Positions 18,285 through 27,093 of a stretch of 64,000 nt of DNA are shown here, piece after piece. The stretch spans positions 248,001 to 312,000 of the forward strand of contig NZ_JADUCM010000002.1 of the NCBI RefSeq assembly GCF_016009175.1. The letters run 5' to 3'. The notes beneath the pieces are model-generated. The model did no database searches, had not been told where the DNA came from, and saw nothing but the letters and a program-made list of their open reading frames with translations. The position numbers and the translations under genes are program-made. The first letter of the stretch is position 1. Each line of letters begins with the position of its first letter. The stretch comes from Pseudomonas alkylphenolica. Lineage in GTDB: Bacteria; Pseudomonadota; Gammaproteobacteria; Pseudomonadales; Pseudomonadaceae.

Positions 18285-18706
18285 TTCTTGGCTGCCGTCT
18301 CAAGCCCGACCAGACCGACTTTCAGGTAACCGGCCGCGCGCAGCGTGTTCATCACTTCCATCAGATCGCCGTAATCCACGCCTTTATCGGCCTGGAAGAA
18401 GATCGTGGTGTCCTTGTCGCCCTTGGTCTTGGCGTCGAGCACGGCACCGAGCTGGTCGCGTTGAACCTGATCTTCGCCGACGTAAACGTTCTGGGCGGCT
18501 TTGACGCGGAGGAAGATCGGCTTTTCCGGCCTCGGTGCCGGTTTGGCAGTCGAGGCCGGCAGGTCGACTTTGATATCGACGGTTGCCAGGGGGGCTGCCA
18601 CCATGAAGATGATCAGCAGGACCAACATCACGTCGATGAACGGCGTGACGTTGATTTCGTGGTTCTCGGCGAGGTCGTCGCCACCTTCGTTAAGATGCAG
18701 GCCCAT
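18281..18706 (-). CDS. exbD: Biopolymer transport protein ExbD
   Basis: Inner-membrane partner of ExbB and TonB. The 141-residue protein has a short cytoplasmic N-terminus (NEINVTPFIDVMLVLLIIFM), a single membrane helix carrying the conserved Asp in PFIDVML that takes part in proton movement, and a periplasmic domain. It overlaps tonB by 4 bases (ATGA) and follows exbB by 3 bases, giving a compact exbB-exbD-tonB operon. Confidence 0.96.
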   Translation of the reverse strand: MGLHLNEGGDDLAENHEINVTPFIDVMLVLLIIFMVAAPLATVDIKVDLPASTAKPAPRPEKPIFLRVKAAQNVYVGEDQVQRDQLGAVLDAKTKGDKDTTIFFQADKGVDYGDLMEVMNTLRAAGYLKVGLVGLETAAKK

Positions 18707-18709
18707 GGA

Positions 18710-19687
18710 TTACCCCACTTTCACCATGTGAGGTGCAGTGGCGCGGTCACCTGGCTGGTGGTCCAGGTCACGGCTGACCAGCAGCAGGACTTCGGCCGAG
18801 GCGTCGGACACCTGAGCCTTGTAACCGGCGATGGAGCGGGCGAAGACGTTGTAGATGACGACGGCCGGAATCGCTGCAACCAGGCCCAGGGCGGTGGCCA
18901 GCAGGGCCTCGGCGATGCCTGGGGCAACCACCGCAAGGTTGGTGGTCTGGGTTTTGGCGATGCCGATGAAGCTGTTCATGATGCCCCATACGGTACCGAA
19001 CAGACCGACGAAGGGCGCGGTGGAGCCGATGGTGGCCAGCACGCCGGTGCCGCTGCTCATGTTACGACCGCTGGCCGCTACCAGGCGCTCGAGGCGGAAA
19101 CTGACGCGCTCCTTGATGCCTTCTTTCTCGCGGGCATTGGTGGACAGGCGCATTTCGTCCAGGGCGTCGTGAACCAGGAGGTGGGCCAGGGTGCCTTCCT
19201 TGCTGGCGCCATCGCTGGCTTCCTTGAGGGTGGTGGCCTTTTTCAGTGCGGCGATTTCACCACGCAGGCGGCGTTTGGCGCCCAGCAGCTCGAAACCCTT
19301 GGCGATCCAGATGGTCCAGGTGATGATCGAAGCGATCGCCAGGCCGATCATGACGATCTTGACCACGATGTCGGCGTTTTTGTACATGCCCCATGGCGAC
19401 AGGTCGTGGGCCATGCCCAGGCTGGTTTCTTCAACCAGGCCTTCTTCACCGGTATCTGGCACCTGGCCTTCTACTACGGGCGCAGGGGTGGCAGCCGGGT
19501 CAGCCGGGGTAGCGGCAGCTTCGGTGCCCGGTGCCGCAGGGGCAACGGCAGCAGCAGGGGCGGCGACGGGCGCTGTCGGCTCATCAGCCATCGCAGCCGG
19601 GGCCAGCACCAGGCTGAACATCAGCGCGGCAATGGCGCGCCATGCGCGCGGCGTGGTTGGCGAAGCGGAAGGTTGGATACGTGTCAT
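18710..19687 (-). CDS. exbB: Biopolymer transport protein ExbB
   Basis: Proton-channel subunit of the TonB system. The 325-residue protein has a signal-like first segment (about 10-35), an Ala/Pro-rich stretch (about 36-85), and a MotA/TolQ/ExbB core with three membrane helices. The core includes STAPFVGLFGTVWGIMNSF and EALLATALGLVAAIPAVVIYN, both highly conserved. The long N-terminal extension is characteristic of pseudomonad ExbB1. First gene of exbB-exbD-tonB; I did not find a convincing Fur box in the 195 bases upstream. Confidence 0.95.
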   Translation of the reverse strand: MTRIQPSASPTTPRAWRAIAALMFSLVLAPAAMADEPTAPVAAPAAAVAPAAPGTEAAATPADPAATPAPVVEGQVPDTGEEGLVEETSLGMAHDLSPWGMYKNADIVVKIVMIGLAIASIITWTIWIAKGFELLGAKRRLRGEIAALKKATTLKEASDGASKEGTLAHLLVHDALDEMRLSTNAREKEGIKERVSFRLERLVAASGRNMSSGTGVLATIGSTAPFVGLFGTVWGIMNSFIGIAKTQTTNLAVVAPGIAEALLATALGLVAAIPAVVIYNVFARSIAGYKAQVSDASAEVLLLVSRDLDHQPGDRATAPHMVKVG

Positions 19688-19882
19688 GCTGGCCGGACCT
19701 GATGAAGAAGAAAGAGGGGTTGTCCTTCCAGGCCTCGATACAGGCCGAGAACAAAAATTCGGCCGCCATTATTGCAAGTAATTCTTGTTAGCAGAAGTAA
19801 TAAAGTTACTTTTTTTCCATCATAGCTAGCCGCCTATCGATTTATTTGGATAGGCTGGGCCTTTGATTTGCGGAGTTTCGGG

Positions 19883-20740
19883 ATGTCTGCGCCTTCTGTT
19901 TTGATTGTCGGATGTGGTGATGTCGGTAGTCGCCTCGCCAAGCAAATGCTGGCTTGCAACTGGCATGTGAGTGGCCTGCGTCGCAGCGTCGACCAGCTGC
20001 CGGCAGGGGTTACGGGTGTGGCCGCCGACCTGTTCGACGCGCAGTGCCCGGACACCTGGCCCGCCGTGTCGCCGGACTACCTGGTGTACTGCGCGGCGGC
20101 CAGCCAGCATGACGAGGCTGGCTATCGGGCGGCCTATGTCGATGGCCTGAAGCATGTTCTGAGCTGGCTGGCAGAGCGCGGCCAGGCACCAAAGCGCCTG
20201 CTGTTCGTCTCCAGCAGTGGTGTATATGCCCAGCAAGACGGCGAGTGGATCGACGAGGCATCGGTAACCGCGCCGAAGAACTACTCGGGCACTGTGATGC
20301 TCGAGGCAGAGCAGTTGGCGCTGGCCAGCGGCATACCCTGTACGGTGGTGCGCCTGACCGGTATTTATGGCCCGGGGCGCGAGTGGCTGTTGAGCCAGGT
20401 CCGTCAGGGTTATCGGGTTACCGAGGAACCGCCGCTGTATGCCAACCGGATCCATGCCGAGGACGCAGCCGGTCTGCTCGCCTTCCTGGTCAAAGCCGAT
20501 GACCAAGGCCAGGCCTTGGACGACTGTTACATCGGTGTGGATGACGCGCCGGCGCCGTTGGCCGAAGTGGTGGCCTGGCTGCGACAGTACATGGGCGTCA
20601 CCCAGTGGTCCGAGCAGGAGCGGGTGCGTCGTACCGGTAGCAAGCGCTGCAGCAACGCCCGGGCGCGGGCACTGGGCTGGGCGCCACAGTACCCGAGCTA
20701 CCAGGAAGGCTATGCGGCCATCCTGGAGGGGCGTACCTGA
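19883..20740 (+). CDS. NAD-dependent epimerase/dehydratase family protein (SDR)
   Basis: Extended short-chain dehydrogenase-like protein of 285 residues, similar to YeeZ-type nucleotide-sugar epimerase homologues. The N-terminal Rossmann motif is VLIVGCGDVGSRLAKQML; VYCAAASQ and FVSSSGVYAQQDGEW (Ser/Tyr region) follow. The catalytic YxxxK is altered: after the Tyr in GVYAQ the usual second Tyr-Lys pair is not evident (NYSGTVMLEAE). Substrate unknown. ATG 19883 follows GGAG-like bases; the gene diverges from exbB and converges on the lipoprotein gene. Confidence 0.8.
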   Translation: MSAPSVLIVGCGDVGSRLAKQMLACNWHVSGLRRSVDQLPAGVTGVAADLFDAQCPDTWPAVSPDYLVYCAAASQHDEAGYRAAYVDGLKHVLSWLAERGQAPKRLLFVSSSGVYAQQDGEWIDEASVTAPKNYSGTVMLEAEQLALASGIPCTVVRLTGIYGPGREWLLSQVRQGYRVTEEPPLYANRIHAEDAAGLLAFLVKADDQGQALDDCYIGVDDAPAPLAEVVAWLRQYMGVTQWSEQERVRRTGSKRCSNARARALGWAPQYPSYQEGYAAILEGRT

Positions 20741-20752
20741 TACTGCGGTAGA

Positions 20753-21487
20753 TCAGTCGCGCTCGAGCAACCATTGGCGAGCGCCAGGCTGTAGCTGCGG
20801 CTTTTCATCCGGTTGCGCGCTGTTGGTGGCACGCAGGATTTCCAGCTGGTCGCCGTCACGCTTGAAAATCCACGGCGCACCTTGCTTGTTGCGCTCCAGC
20901 CAGAGGCTGTCGTTGCCGCTGCTCATGTCGGCGCAGTCACCCGCCAGGCACAGCGCGTAGCGATCCAGGTTGGGCAGGCCATCAACGCTGCCGTTGTCAC
21001 GAAAATGCACCTGGCCACCCTGGCCCGGGCCTTCGATGATCTTCCACTCGCCGCCGAGATAAGCGCTGTAGAGCGCCTGCTCAAACGTGGTGCCGGTGCG
21101 TGCGCCCATGGGTGCAGGGGTGCGGGCCTTCTCGAACTGCTGTTGTGGTGCCCACTCACTGGTGTTCTGCACCAGCTCGTCGCCATCCAGGGTCAGGGTT
21201 TCGACGTGGTTATCGCCGAATTCCACCTGATATTGCTTTTCACCGGCCTTGAGCTGGCCTTCGGCGATTTCGAAGCCGTTGTCGAAGCTGGCCTGTCCGG
21301 CAGCGACGTTGACCTTCCATTCGAAATTGGGACCGTTGTCCTGCAGGGCCTGGCGCAGGCTGACGCCTTTGGCGGCAGTATCGATGGCTTTCTGGTTGAT
21401 CCAGATGCCGTTGTAGTCTTCAGGTTTGTGGCTGGCGCATCCGCTCAGCAGTGCGGCAGCCAGGGTCAGGGCGAGCGCGTGGCGCAT
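20753..21487 (-). CDS. Conserved lipoprotein of unknown function
   Basis: Predicted lipoprotein of 244 residues. ATG 21487 starts a short type II signal peptide (MRHALALTLAAALLSGCAS) with lipobox LSGC, so Cys17 is the lipidation site. The mature part begins HKPEDYNGIWINQKAID and seems to contain two beta-rich halves, each with a central GIWINQ / GGEWKIIEG phrase, which suggests an internal duplication. A longer start at 21589 would bury the signal peptide and is rejected. It lies 58 bases downstream of ridA on the same strand. I do not recognise a function. Confidence 0.75.
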   Translation of the reverse strand: MRHALALTLAAALLSGCASHKPEDYNGIWINQKAIDTAAKGVSLRQALQDNGPNFEWKVNVAAGQASFDNGFEIAEGQLKAGEKQYQVEFGDNHVETLTLDGDELVQNTSEWAPQQQFEKARTPAPMGARTGTTFEQALYSAYLGGEWKIIEGPGQGGQVHFRDNGSVDGLPNLDRYALCLAGDCADMSSGNDSLWLERNKQGAPWIFKRDGDQLEILRATNSAQPDEKPQLQPGARQWLLERD

Positions 21488-21545
21488 GGCGGGGTCCTTT
21501 CCGGGGCAAAGCAGGGCGAGCCGGTCGGCTCGCCGCGCGGGGGTA

Positions 21546-21926
21546 TTACTCGAGGACCAGGATCGCGTCCATTTCAACTTGCGAGCCACGTGGCAGGGCG
21601 GCGACGCCGATAGCGGCGCGCGCCGGGTACGGCTGCTCGAAGTACTTGCCCATGATCTCGTTGACCTTGGCGAAGTGGCTCAGGTCAGTCAGGAAGATGT
21701 TCAGCTTGACGATGTCTTTGAACGAGCCACCGGCGGCTTCAGCGACGGCCTTGAGGTTTTCGAACACCTGAACGGTCTGGGCTTCGAAACCTTCGACCAG
21801 TTCCATGGTTTTCGGGTCCAGCGGGATCTGGCCGGACATGTACACCGTGTTACCGGCCTTGATCGCCTGGGAGTAGGTACCGATGGCGGCTGGGGCCTTG
21901 TCACTGGTGATGACGGTCTTGGACAT
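21546..21926 (-). CDS. ridA: Reactive imine deaminase RidA
   Basis: RidA/YjgF protein of 126 residues that hydrolyses reactive enamine/imine products of PLP enzymes such as threonine dehydratase. The family signature region [17 protein letters not shown] contains the substrate-binding Arg (R in LPRG) and Glu (E in VEMD). [20 protein letters not shown] is the N-terminal signature. It lies 23 bases after spoT on the same strand, an arrangement kept widely in gammaproteobacteria. A second RidA homologue is present next to dadA. Confidence 0.95.
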   Translation of the reverse strand: MSKTVITSDKAPAAIGTYSQAIKAGNTVYMSGQIPLDPKTMELVEGFEAQTVQVFENLKAVAEAAGGSFKDIVKLNIFLTDLSHFAKVNEIMGKYFEQPYPARAAIGVAALPRGSQVEMDAILVLE

Positions 21927-21949
21927 GATGACTCCTTGCTGTTTTAGGG

Positions 21950-24058
21950 CTACGTGCGCATGCGGGTGATGCGGATCACGCCTGTCAGTGCACGCAGTTT
22001 CTTGATCACGCGGGCCAGGTGCACGCGGTCGTGCACGCTGACCACCAGTTGGACCACGCTGATGCGACCATCGCGCTCGTCCATGCTGATTTTCTCGATG
22101 TTGCCGTCGGCGGCATTGACGCTGCTGGCCAGCAAGGCGATCAGGCCGCGTTGGTGTTCCAGTTCGACGCGCAGTTCGACGTTGAATTCGCCGGTGACAT
22201 CCTTGGCCCAGGACAGCTGTACGCATTTTTCCGGGTTGTGGCGGATTTCACTGATGTTGCGGCAGTTCTCCAGGTGCACGACCATGCCTTTGCCGGCCGA
22301 CAGGTGACCGACAATCGGGTCGCCCGGGATCGGCGTACAGCATTTGGCATAACTGAGCACCAGGCCTTCGGTGCCGCGAATCGCCAGCGGGCCTTCCGGT
22401 GTTGGCAGCTGTTCGCCCTCGCTGGACAGCAAGCGACGGGCGACGACATAGGCCATGCGGTTGCCCAGGCCAATGTCTTCGAGCATGTCCTCGATCTGCT
22501 CCAGGCGGTACTCGCTGAGCATGGCCTGGATGCGCTCCTGGGGAATCTTGTCCAGGGCGCTGTCGAAGCCGTTGAGGACCTTGTTCAGCAGGCGTTCGCC
22601 GAGGCTGATGGACTCGGAGCGGCGTTGCAGCTTGAGGGCATGGCGGATGTGCGTGCGGGCCTTGCCAGTGACCACGAAGTTGAGCCAGGCCGGATTCGGC
22701 CGGGCGCCCGGCGCGCTGACGATTTCGACCGTCGAACCGCTTTGCAGGGGCTCGGACAGCGGTGCCAGGCGACGGTTGATCCGGCAGGCGATGCAGCTGT
22801 TGCCAACGTCGGTGTGCACCGCGTAGGCAAAGTCGACCGCGGTGGAGCCTTTGGGCAGCTCCATGATGCGGCCCTTGGGCGTGAATACGTAGACCTCGTC
22901 CGGGAACAGGTCGATCTTCACGCTTTCGATGAATTCCAGCGAGTTGCCGGCACGCTGCTGCATTTCCAGCACGCCTTTGACCCATTGGCGGGCGCGGGCG
23001 TGGGTGCCTTTGGGTTGCTCGTCGTCACTGGACTTGTACAGCCAGTGCGCAGCGATGCCGTTGTTGGCCATTTCTTCCATTTCGCGGGTGCGAATCTGGA
23101 TCTCGATGGGCACCCCGTGCATACCGAACAAGGTGGTGTGCAGCGACTGGTAGCCGTTGGCCTTGGGGATCGCGATGTAATCCTTGAAGCGGCCAGGCAG
23201 CGGCTTGTACAGGTTGTGCACGGCGCCGAGCACGCGGTAGCAGGTGTCTACCTTGTCGACGATGATGCGGAACGCGTAGACATCCATGATCTCGTTGAAG
23301 GCCCGGCGTTTGCCGCGCATCTTCTTGTAGATGCCATAGAGGTGCTTCTGGCGGCCGCTGACTTCGCCTTCGATACCGTCGACCGCCAGGCAGTGGGCCA
23401 GCGACTCTTCGATCTTGTTGACGATTTCCTTGCGGTTGCCGCGAGCGCGTTTGACGGCCTGGTAGATGCGCGCCGAGCGCATCGGGTGCATGGCCTTGAA
23501 ACCCAGGTCTTCGAATTCCACGCGCACACTGTGCATCCCCAGGCGATTGGCGATGGGGGCGTAGATTTCCAGGGTTTCCTTGGCGATGCGTCGACGTTTT
23601 TCGCCGGACAGCACCTCGAGGGTGCGCATGTTGTGCAGGCGGTCCGCCAGCTTGACCAGGATCACGCGGATGTCCCGGGCCATGGCCATGGCCATTTTCT
23701 GGAAGTTTTCCGCCTGGGCTTCGGCCTTGGTTTCGAAGTTCATCTGGGTCAGCTTGCTGACCCCGTCGACCAGTTCGGCGACGGTTTCGCCAAATTGCGA
23801 GCAGAGGGCTTCTTTGGCGATGCCGGTGTCTTCGATCACGTCATGGAGCATGGCAGCCATCAGGCTCTGATGGTCCATGTGCATGTCGGCAAGGATGCTC
23901 GCCACTGCCAGCGGATGCGTGACGTAGGCTTCGCCGCTGCGACGGCGTTGGCCATCGTGGGCTTGTTCGGCGTAGAAGTACGCCCGGCGCACCAGGTTGA
24001 CCTGGTCAGCGCCGAGGTAGGTCGACAGGCGATCGGCGAGGGCGTCTATGCTCGGCAC
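21950..24058 (-). CDS. spoT: Bifunctional (p)ppGpp synthase/hydrolase SpoT
   Basis: Stringent-response enzyme that makes and breaks (p)ppGpp. The 702-residue protein has an N-terminal HD hydrolase domain ([12 protein letters not shown] and LHDVIEDTG, with the His-Asp pair intact), a synthetase domain (about 230-340; [14 protein letters not shown]), a TGS domain ([19 protein letters not shown]), a zinc-finger/helical part with CCTPIPGD, and a C-terminal ACT domain (about 630-700). It follows rpoZ by 60 bases and precedes ridA by 23, the usual rpoZ-spoT block. Confidence 0.97.
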   Translation of the reverse strand: MPSIDALADRLSTYLGADQVNLVRRAYFYAEQAHDGQRRRSGEAYVTHPLAVASILADMHMDHQSLMAAMLHDVIEDTGIAKEALCSQFGETVAELVDGVSKLTQMNFETKAEAQAENFQKMAMAMARDIRVILVKLADRLHNMRTLEVLSGEKRRRIAKETLEIYAPIANRLGMHSVRVEFEDLGFKAMHPMRSARIYQAVKRARGNRKEIVNKIEESLAHCLAVDGIEGEVSGRQKHLYGIYKKMRGKRRAFNEIMDVYAFRIIVDKVDTCYRVLGAVHNLYKPLPGRFKDYIAIPKANGYQSLHTTLFGMHGVPIEIQIRTREMEEMANNGIAAHWLYKSSDDEQPKGTHARARQWVKGVLEMQQRAGNSLEFIESVKIDLFPDEVYVFTPKGRIMELPKGSTAVDFAYAVHTDVGNSCIACRINRRLAPLSEPLQSGSTVEIVSAPGARPNPAWLNFVVTGKARTHIRHALKLQRRSESISLGERLLNKVLNGFDSALDKIPQERIQAMLSEYRLEQIEDMLEDIGLGNRMAYVVARRLLSSEGEQLPTPEGPLAIRGTEGLVLSYAKCCTPIPGDPIVGHLSAGKGMVVHLENCRNISEIRHNPEKCVQLSWAKDVTGEFNVELRVELEHQRGLIALLASSVNAADGNIEKISMDERDGRISVVQLVVSVHDRVHLARVIKKLRALTGVIRITRMRT

Positions 24059-24118
24059 AGGATTACCTCCTGCCGAGGAAAGGGGACCTGCGCCGTACTG
24101 CGTCGACCAGGCATAGGC

Positions 24119-24385
24119 TTAGACGGCCTCGTTGGCCTCTTCCTCGCTACCGAATGCAAAGGCAGGCTCGACTTCGACGATGGATTCGGCAGCGATGAAT
24201 TCAGGGGTGCAGATGCCTTCAGCGATTTCACGCAGGGCAACGACGGTAGGTTTGTCGTTTTCCCATGCCACTTTTGGCTCTTTGCCGCCGGTGGCCAGCT
24301 GACGGGCACGCTTGGTAGAGAGCATGACCAGCTCAAAACGGTTATCCACGTGTTCTAGGCAGTCTTCAACGGTTACGCGGGCCAT
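24119..24385 (-). CDS. rpoZ: RNA polymerase omega subunit
   Basis: Small RNA polymerase subunit of 88 residues that assists beta-prime folding and contributes one ppGpp site. It begins [20 protein letters not shown] and contains the conserved [12 protein letters not shown] motif. ATG 24385 follows AAGGA-like bases (GAGGAAG). First gene before spoT on the same strand. The 184 bases upstream contain a hairpin but no clear promoter that I can support. Confidence 0.96.
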   Translation of the reverse strand: MARVTVEDCLEHVDNRFELVMLSTKRARQLATGGKEPKVAWENDKPTVVALREIAEGICTPEFIAAESIVEVEPAFAFGSEEEANEAV

Positions 24386-24530
24386 GGTCTTCCTCAAGTA
24401 GCAAATGCGGTGTTCAGCCCGAATGGGCGAGCGGACTCGATAGTTTAAAAAATCACCAGCCTTTAGGGAAGCGCTGATTTCATTTCGAGCCCGTAATACC
24501 GCTGACGATAACCACTTCCGGGGCTCTGGC

Positions 24531-24550
24531 ACAACTGTTTGTGCAGTTGT
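24531..24550. other. Stem-loop between rpoZ and the LysR gene
   Basis: ACAACTG-TTTGTG-CAGTTGT is a perfect 7-bp stem about 20 bases beyond the LysR stop. It has no T-run and may be a weak end-of-transcript structure. Confidence 0.35.
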
Positions 24551-24569
24551 CGGAATGCCAGTAACGGTT

Positions 24570-25448
24570 TCACTGGCGACCGAGGGCATCGCGCAGGCGC
24601 GGGGTCAACTCGTCAAACAGGGTCTGCACCGAGCGCAGGGCGCGGCAATCCGGGCGTGTCAGCAGCCACAGCTCGGTGTCGCAGCCGGGCAGCGCATCGC
24701 TCAAGGCCTCTACGTCCGGCAGCGTATGCGCCATGTAGTCGGGCAGGGCAGCTACGCCAAGACCGGCGGTCACCAACTGGGCGATGGAGGAAATGCTGCT
24801 GCAGCGGTAGCGTGGCATCACGCCCGGGAGGTGTTCGCTGCGCCAGACCACTGTGGAGTGGTCCTGCATGGTGTCGTCCGGTGCGATCCAGGGCAGGCTG
24901 GCAGGTGCCTCCTTGAGCTTGGCCCGGTACTCCTCGCGGCCACAGACCACATAAGAGGCCGAACCCAGGCAGCGACCCACCAGGTGTTCAGGCGGCGAGT
25001 TGGTCAGGCGCAAGGCGAGGTCGGCGTCGCGACGGCTCAGGTTGGCGAAGGTGTTGGAGGTGGCCAGTTCGAGCGACAAGGCCGGGTAGGCCGGCATGAA
25101 CTCGGCCAGTGCCGGCAGCAACAAACTGTGCAGCACGGCGTCGGTGCAGGTCAGGCGCACCGTGCCGCTGACCACCTGTTCGCCGTGCTCGAGTGCCACC
25201 CGGGCGGCATCCAGCGCCTGCTCGGCGCGTTCGGCCTGCTCGGCCAGGGCCTGGGCGGTGCCCGTCGGGATGTAGCCTTTGCGACTTTTTACGAATAACG
25301 CGGTACCGAGGGCGGCTTCCATGCGCCGAATCGAGCGAAACACCGTCGAAACATCCACTTTCAGCAGCTCGGCGGCCTTGGCCAGCGAGCGTCCGCGTAC
25401 CAGGGCGAGTACGAGGGAGAGGTCGGCGTGACTGATCTGATATTGCAT
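24570..25448 (-). CDS. LysR-family transcriptional regulator
   Basis: LysR-type regulator of 292 residues. The N-terminal winged helix (about 5-65) contains [20 protein letters not shown] and [14 protein letters not shown]; a substrate-binding domain (about 90-290) follows. ATG 25448 ([12 protein letters not shown]) is chosen; upstream in-frame starts add residues not found in the family. It diverges from the puuA-like gene with a 243-base gap that holds a 9-bp inverted repeat. This position makes it a candidate regulator of the polyamine island (inference). Effector unknown. Confidence 0.88.
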   Translation of the reverse strand: MQYQISHADLSLVLALVRGRSLAKAAELLKVDVSTVFRSIRRMEAALGTALFVKSRKGYIPTGTAQALAEQAERAEQALDAARVALEHGEQVVSGTVRLTCTDAVLHSLLLPALAEFMPAYPALSLELATSNTFANLSRRDADLALRLTNSPPEHLVGRCLGSASYVVCGREEYRAKLKEAPASLPWIAPDDTMQDHSTVVWRSEHLPGVMPRYRCSSISSIAQLVTAGLGVAALPDYMAHTLPDVEALSDALPGCDTELWLLTRPDCRALRSVQTLFDELTPRLRDALGRQ

Positions 25449-25534
25449 GGGTGCACTCTTTACTTGCCTAAATGCCAATGTCTGTTGCGCTGGGGCCATT
25501 CTATAGTGAGGCAGCAGTCGTGAATCAACTCGCG

Positions 25535-25577
25535 ACGTTGTCAAAATGTGGAACGAAAGTCCTATATGACAACGTTC
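25535..25577. promoter_or_regulatory. Inverted repeat, candidate operator before the puuA-like gene
   Basis: ACGTTGTCA (25535-25543) and TGACAACGT (25567-25575) are perfect inverted copies separated by 23 bases. The right copy, ATGACAACGTTC (25566-25577), matches ATGATAACGTTC upstream of pauR at 11 of 12 bases, suggesting a shared regulator, with PauR the best candidate. Confidence 0.5.
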
Positions 25578-25691
25578 TGCAGTTCCCCACGATGGGACTA
25601 CTTAAAAGAACAAACGTAGCCATCGCCGCTCTTCGCAGCGCCGCAGTGCCTCCTCCATAGTCGTACGATAAAAAATCAAAGGTGCCAAGCC

Positions 25692-27074
25692 ATGACGTCG
25701 GTCTCCCCGCGCGCCATCCCTCTCGATGAGATGGGTGAATTTCTCAAGGCCTACCCCGAGGTGCAATTTGTCGATCTGCTGATTGCAGACATGAACGGCG
25801 TGGTGCGTGGCAAGCGCATCGAACGGGCGAGCCTGGTCAAGGTCTACGAAAAAGGCATCAACCTGCCGGCTTCGCTGTTTGCCCTGGACATCAACGGATC
25901 GACCGTCGAAAGCACCGGCCTGGGCCTGGACATCGGCGATGCCGACCGTATCTGCTTCCCGATTCCCGGCACCCTGAGCTACGAGCCGTGGCAGAAACGC
26001 CCCACCGCTCAGTTGCTGATGACCATGCACGAACTGGACGGTGCGCCATTCTTCGCCGACCCGCGTGAAGTGCTGCGCAGTGTCGTGGAAAAATTCGACG
26101 CGTTGGGCCTGGATATCTGCGCGGCCTTCGAACTCGAGTTCTACCTGATCGATCAGGACAACCTCAACGGTCGCCCACAGCCGCCGCGTTCGCCGATTTC
26201 CGGCAAGCGTCCGCAGTCGACCCAGGTGTACCTGATCGATGACCTGGACGAGTACGTCGACTGCTTGCAGGACATGCTCGAAGCCGCCAAAGAGCAGGGC
26301 ATCCCGGCAGACGCCATCGTCAAGGAAAGCGCCCCGGCGCAGTTCGAAGTCAACCTGCATCACGTTGCCGATGCGATCAAGGCCTGCGACTACGCGGTGT
26401 TGCTCAAACGCCTGATCAAGAACATTGCCTACGACCATGAGATGGATTCCACCTTCATGGCCAAGCCTTATCCGGGCCAGGCGGGTAACGGCCTGCACGT
26501 GCATATCTCGTTGCTCGACAAGAAAACCGGCAAGAACATCTTTACCAGTGACGACCCCGAGCAGAGCGAGACGCTGCGTCACGCCATCGGTGGCGTACTG
26601 GAAACCATGCCGGCGTCGATGGCGTTCCTCTGCCCGAACATCAACTCGTATCGCCGCTTCGGTGCCCAGTTCTACGTCCCGAACGCGCCAAGCTGGGGCC
26701 TGGACAACCGCACGGTGGCCGTTCGCGTGCCGACCGGCAGCAGCGATGCCGTGCGTATCGAGCACCGTGTGGCCGGTGCCGATGCCAACCCGTACCTGAT
26801 GATGGCGGCGATCCTCGCCGGTATCCATCACGGCCTGACCAACCAGATCGAGCCGGGAGCGCCCATTGAAGGCAACTCCTACGAGCAGCTGGAACAGAGC
26901 CTGCCGAACAACCTGCGCGACGCGCTGCGTGAACTCGATGACAGCGAAGTACTGAACAAGTACATCAGCCCGGACTACATCGACATTTTTGTTGCCTGCA
27001 AGGAAAGCGAAATGGCCGAGTTCGAGGTGTCGATTTCCGACCTCGAATACAACTGGTACCTGCATACCGTGTGA
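25692..27074 (+). CDS. puuA: Glutamine synthetase family protein, probable gamma-glutamylpolyamine synthetase
   Basis: ATP-dependent ligase of 460 residues that probably joins glutamate to putrescine or a related amine, the first step of the gamma-glutamyl (Puu/Pau) route. Glutamine synthetase features: MNGVVRGKRIERA in the beta-grasp domain, the metal-site Glu region CAAFELEFYLI, APAQFEVNLHH, GNGLHVHISLLD with the catalytic-core His residues, and RIEHRVAGADANPYL. These variants are those of the polyamine ligases, not GlnA. Aldehyde dehydrogenase and PuuD-like genes follow at 19 and 15 bases. The exact amine cannot be read from sequence. Confidence 0.85.
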   Translation: MTSVSPRAIPLDEMGEFLKAYPEVQFVDLLIADMNGVVRGKRIERASLVKVYEKGINLPASLFALDINGSTVESTGLGLDIGDADRICFPIPGTLSYEPWQKRPTAQLLMTMHELDGAPFFADPREVLRSVVEKFDALGLDICAAFELEFYLIDQDNLNGRPQPPRSPISGKRPQSTQVYLIDDLDEYVDCLQDMLEAAKEQGIPADAIVKESAPAQFEVNLHHVADAIKACDYAVLLKRLIKNIAYDHEMDSTFMAKPYPGQAGNGLHVHISLLDKKTGKNIFTSDDPEQSETLRHAIGGVLETMPASMAFLCPNINSYRRFGAQFYVPNAPSWGLDNRTVAVRVPTGSSDAVRIEHRVAGADANPYLMMAAILAGIHHGLTNQIEPGAPIEGNSYEQLEQSLPNNLRDALRELDDSEVLNKYISPDYIDIFVACKESEMAEFEVSISDLEYNWYLHTV

Positions 27075-27085
27075 TGCCCGGAGTA

Positions 27086-27093
27086 AATAACAA
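27086..27093 (+). promoter_or_regulatory. Hfq/Crc-type CA motif at the aldehyde dehydrogenase start
   Basis: AATAACAA, a perfect AAYAAYAA match, lies between the GGAG ribosome site and the ATG at 27093 and shares the A of the start codon. This is the position at which Hfq/Crc blocks translation of catabolic genes in pseudomonads. Confidence 0.5.

Noticed and set aside
19741..19830. AT-rich stretch before exbB considered as a Fur box
   Set aside because: The best 15-base alignments to TGATAAT-N-ATTATCA match only about half the positions, too weak to call.
22019..24358. Long open frame antisense to spoT
   Set aside because: Codon mirror of spoT; the composition is unlike a real protein and no ribosome site or domain is seen.
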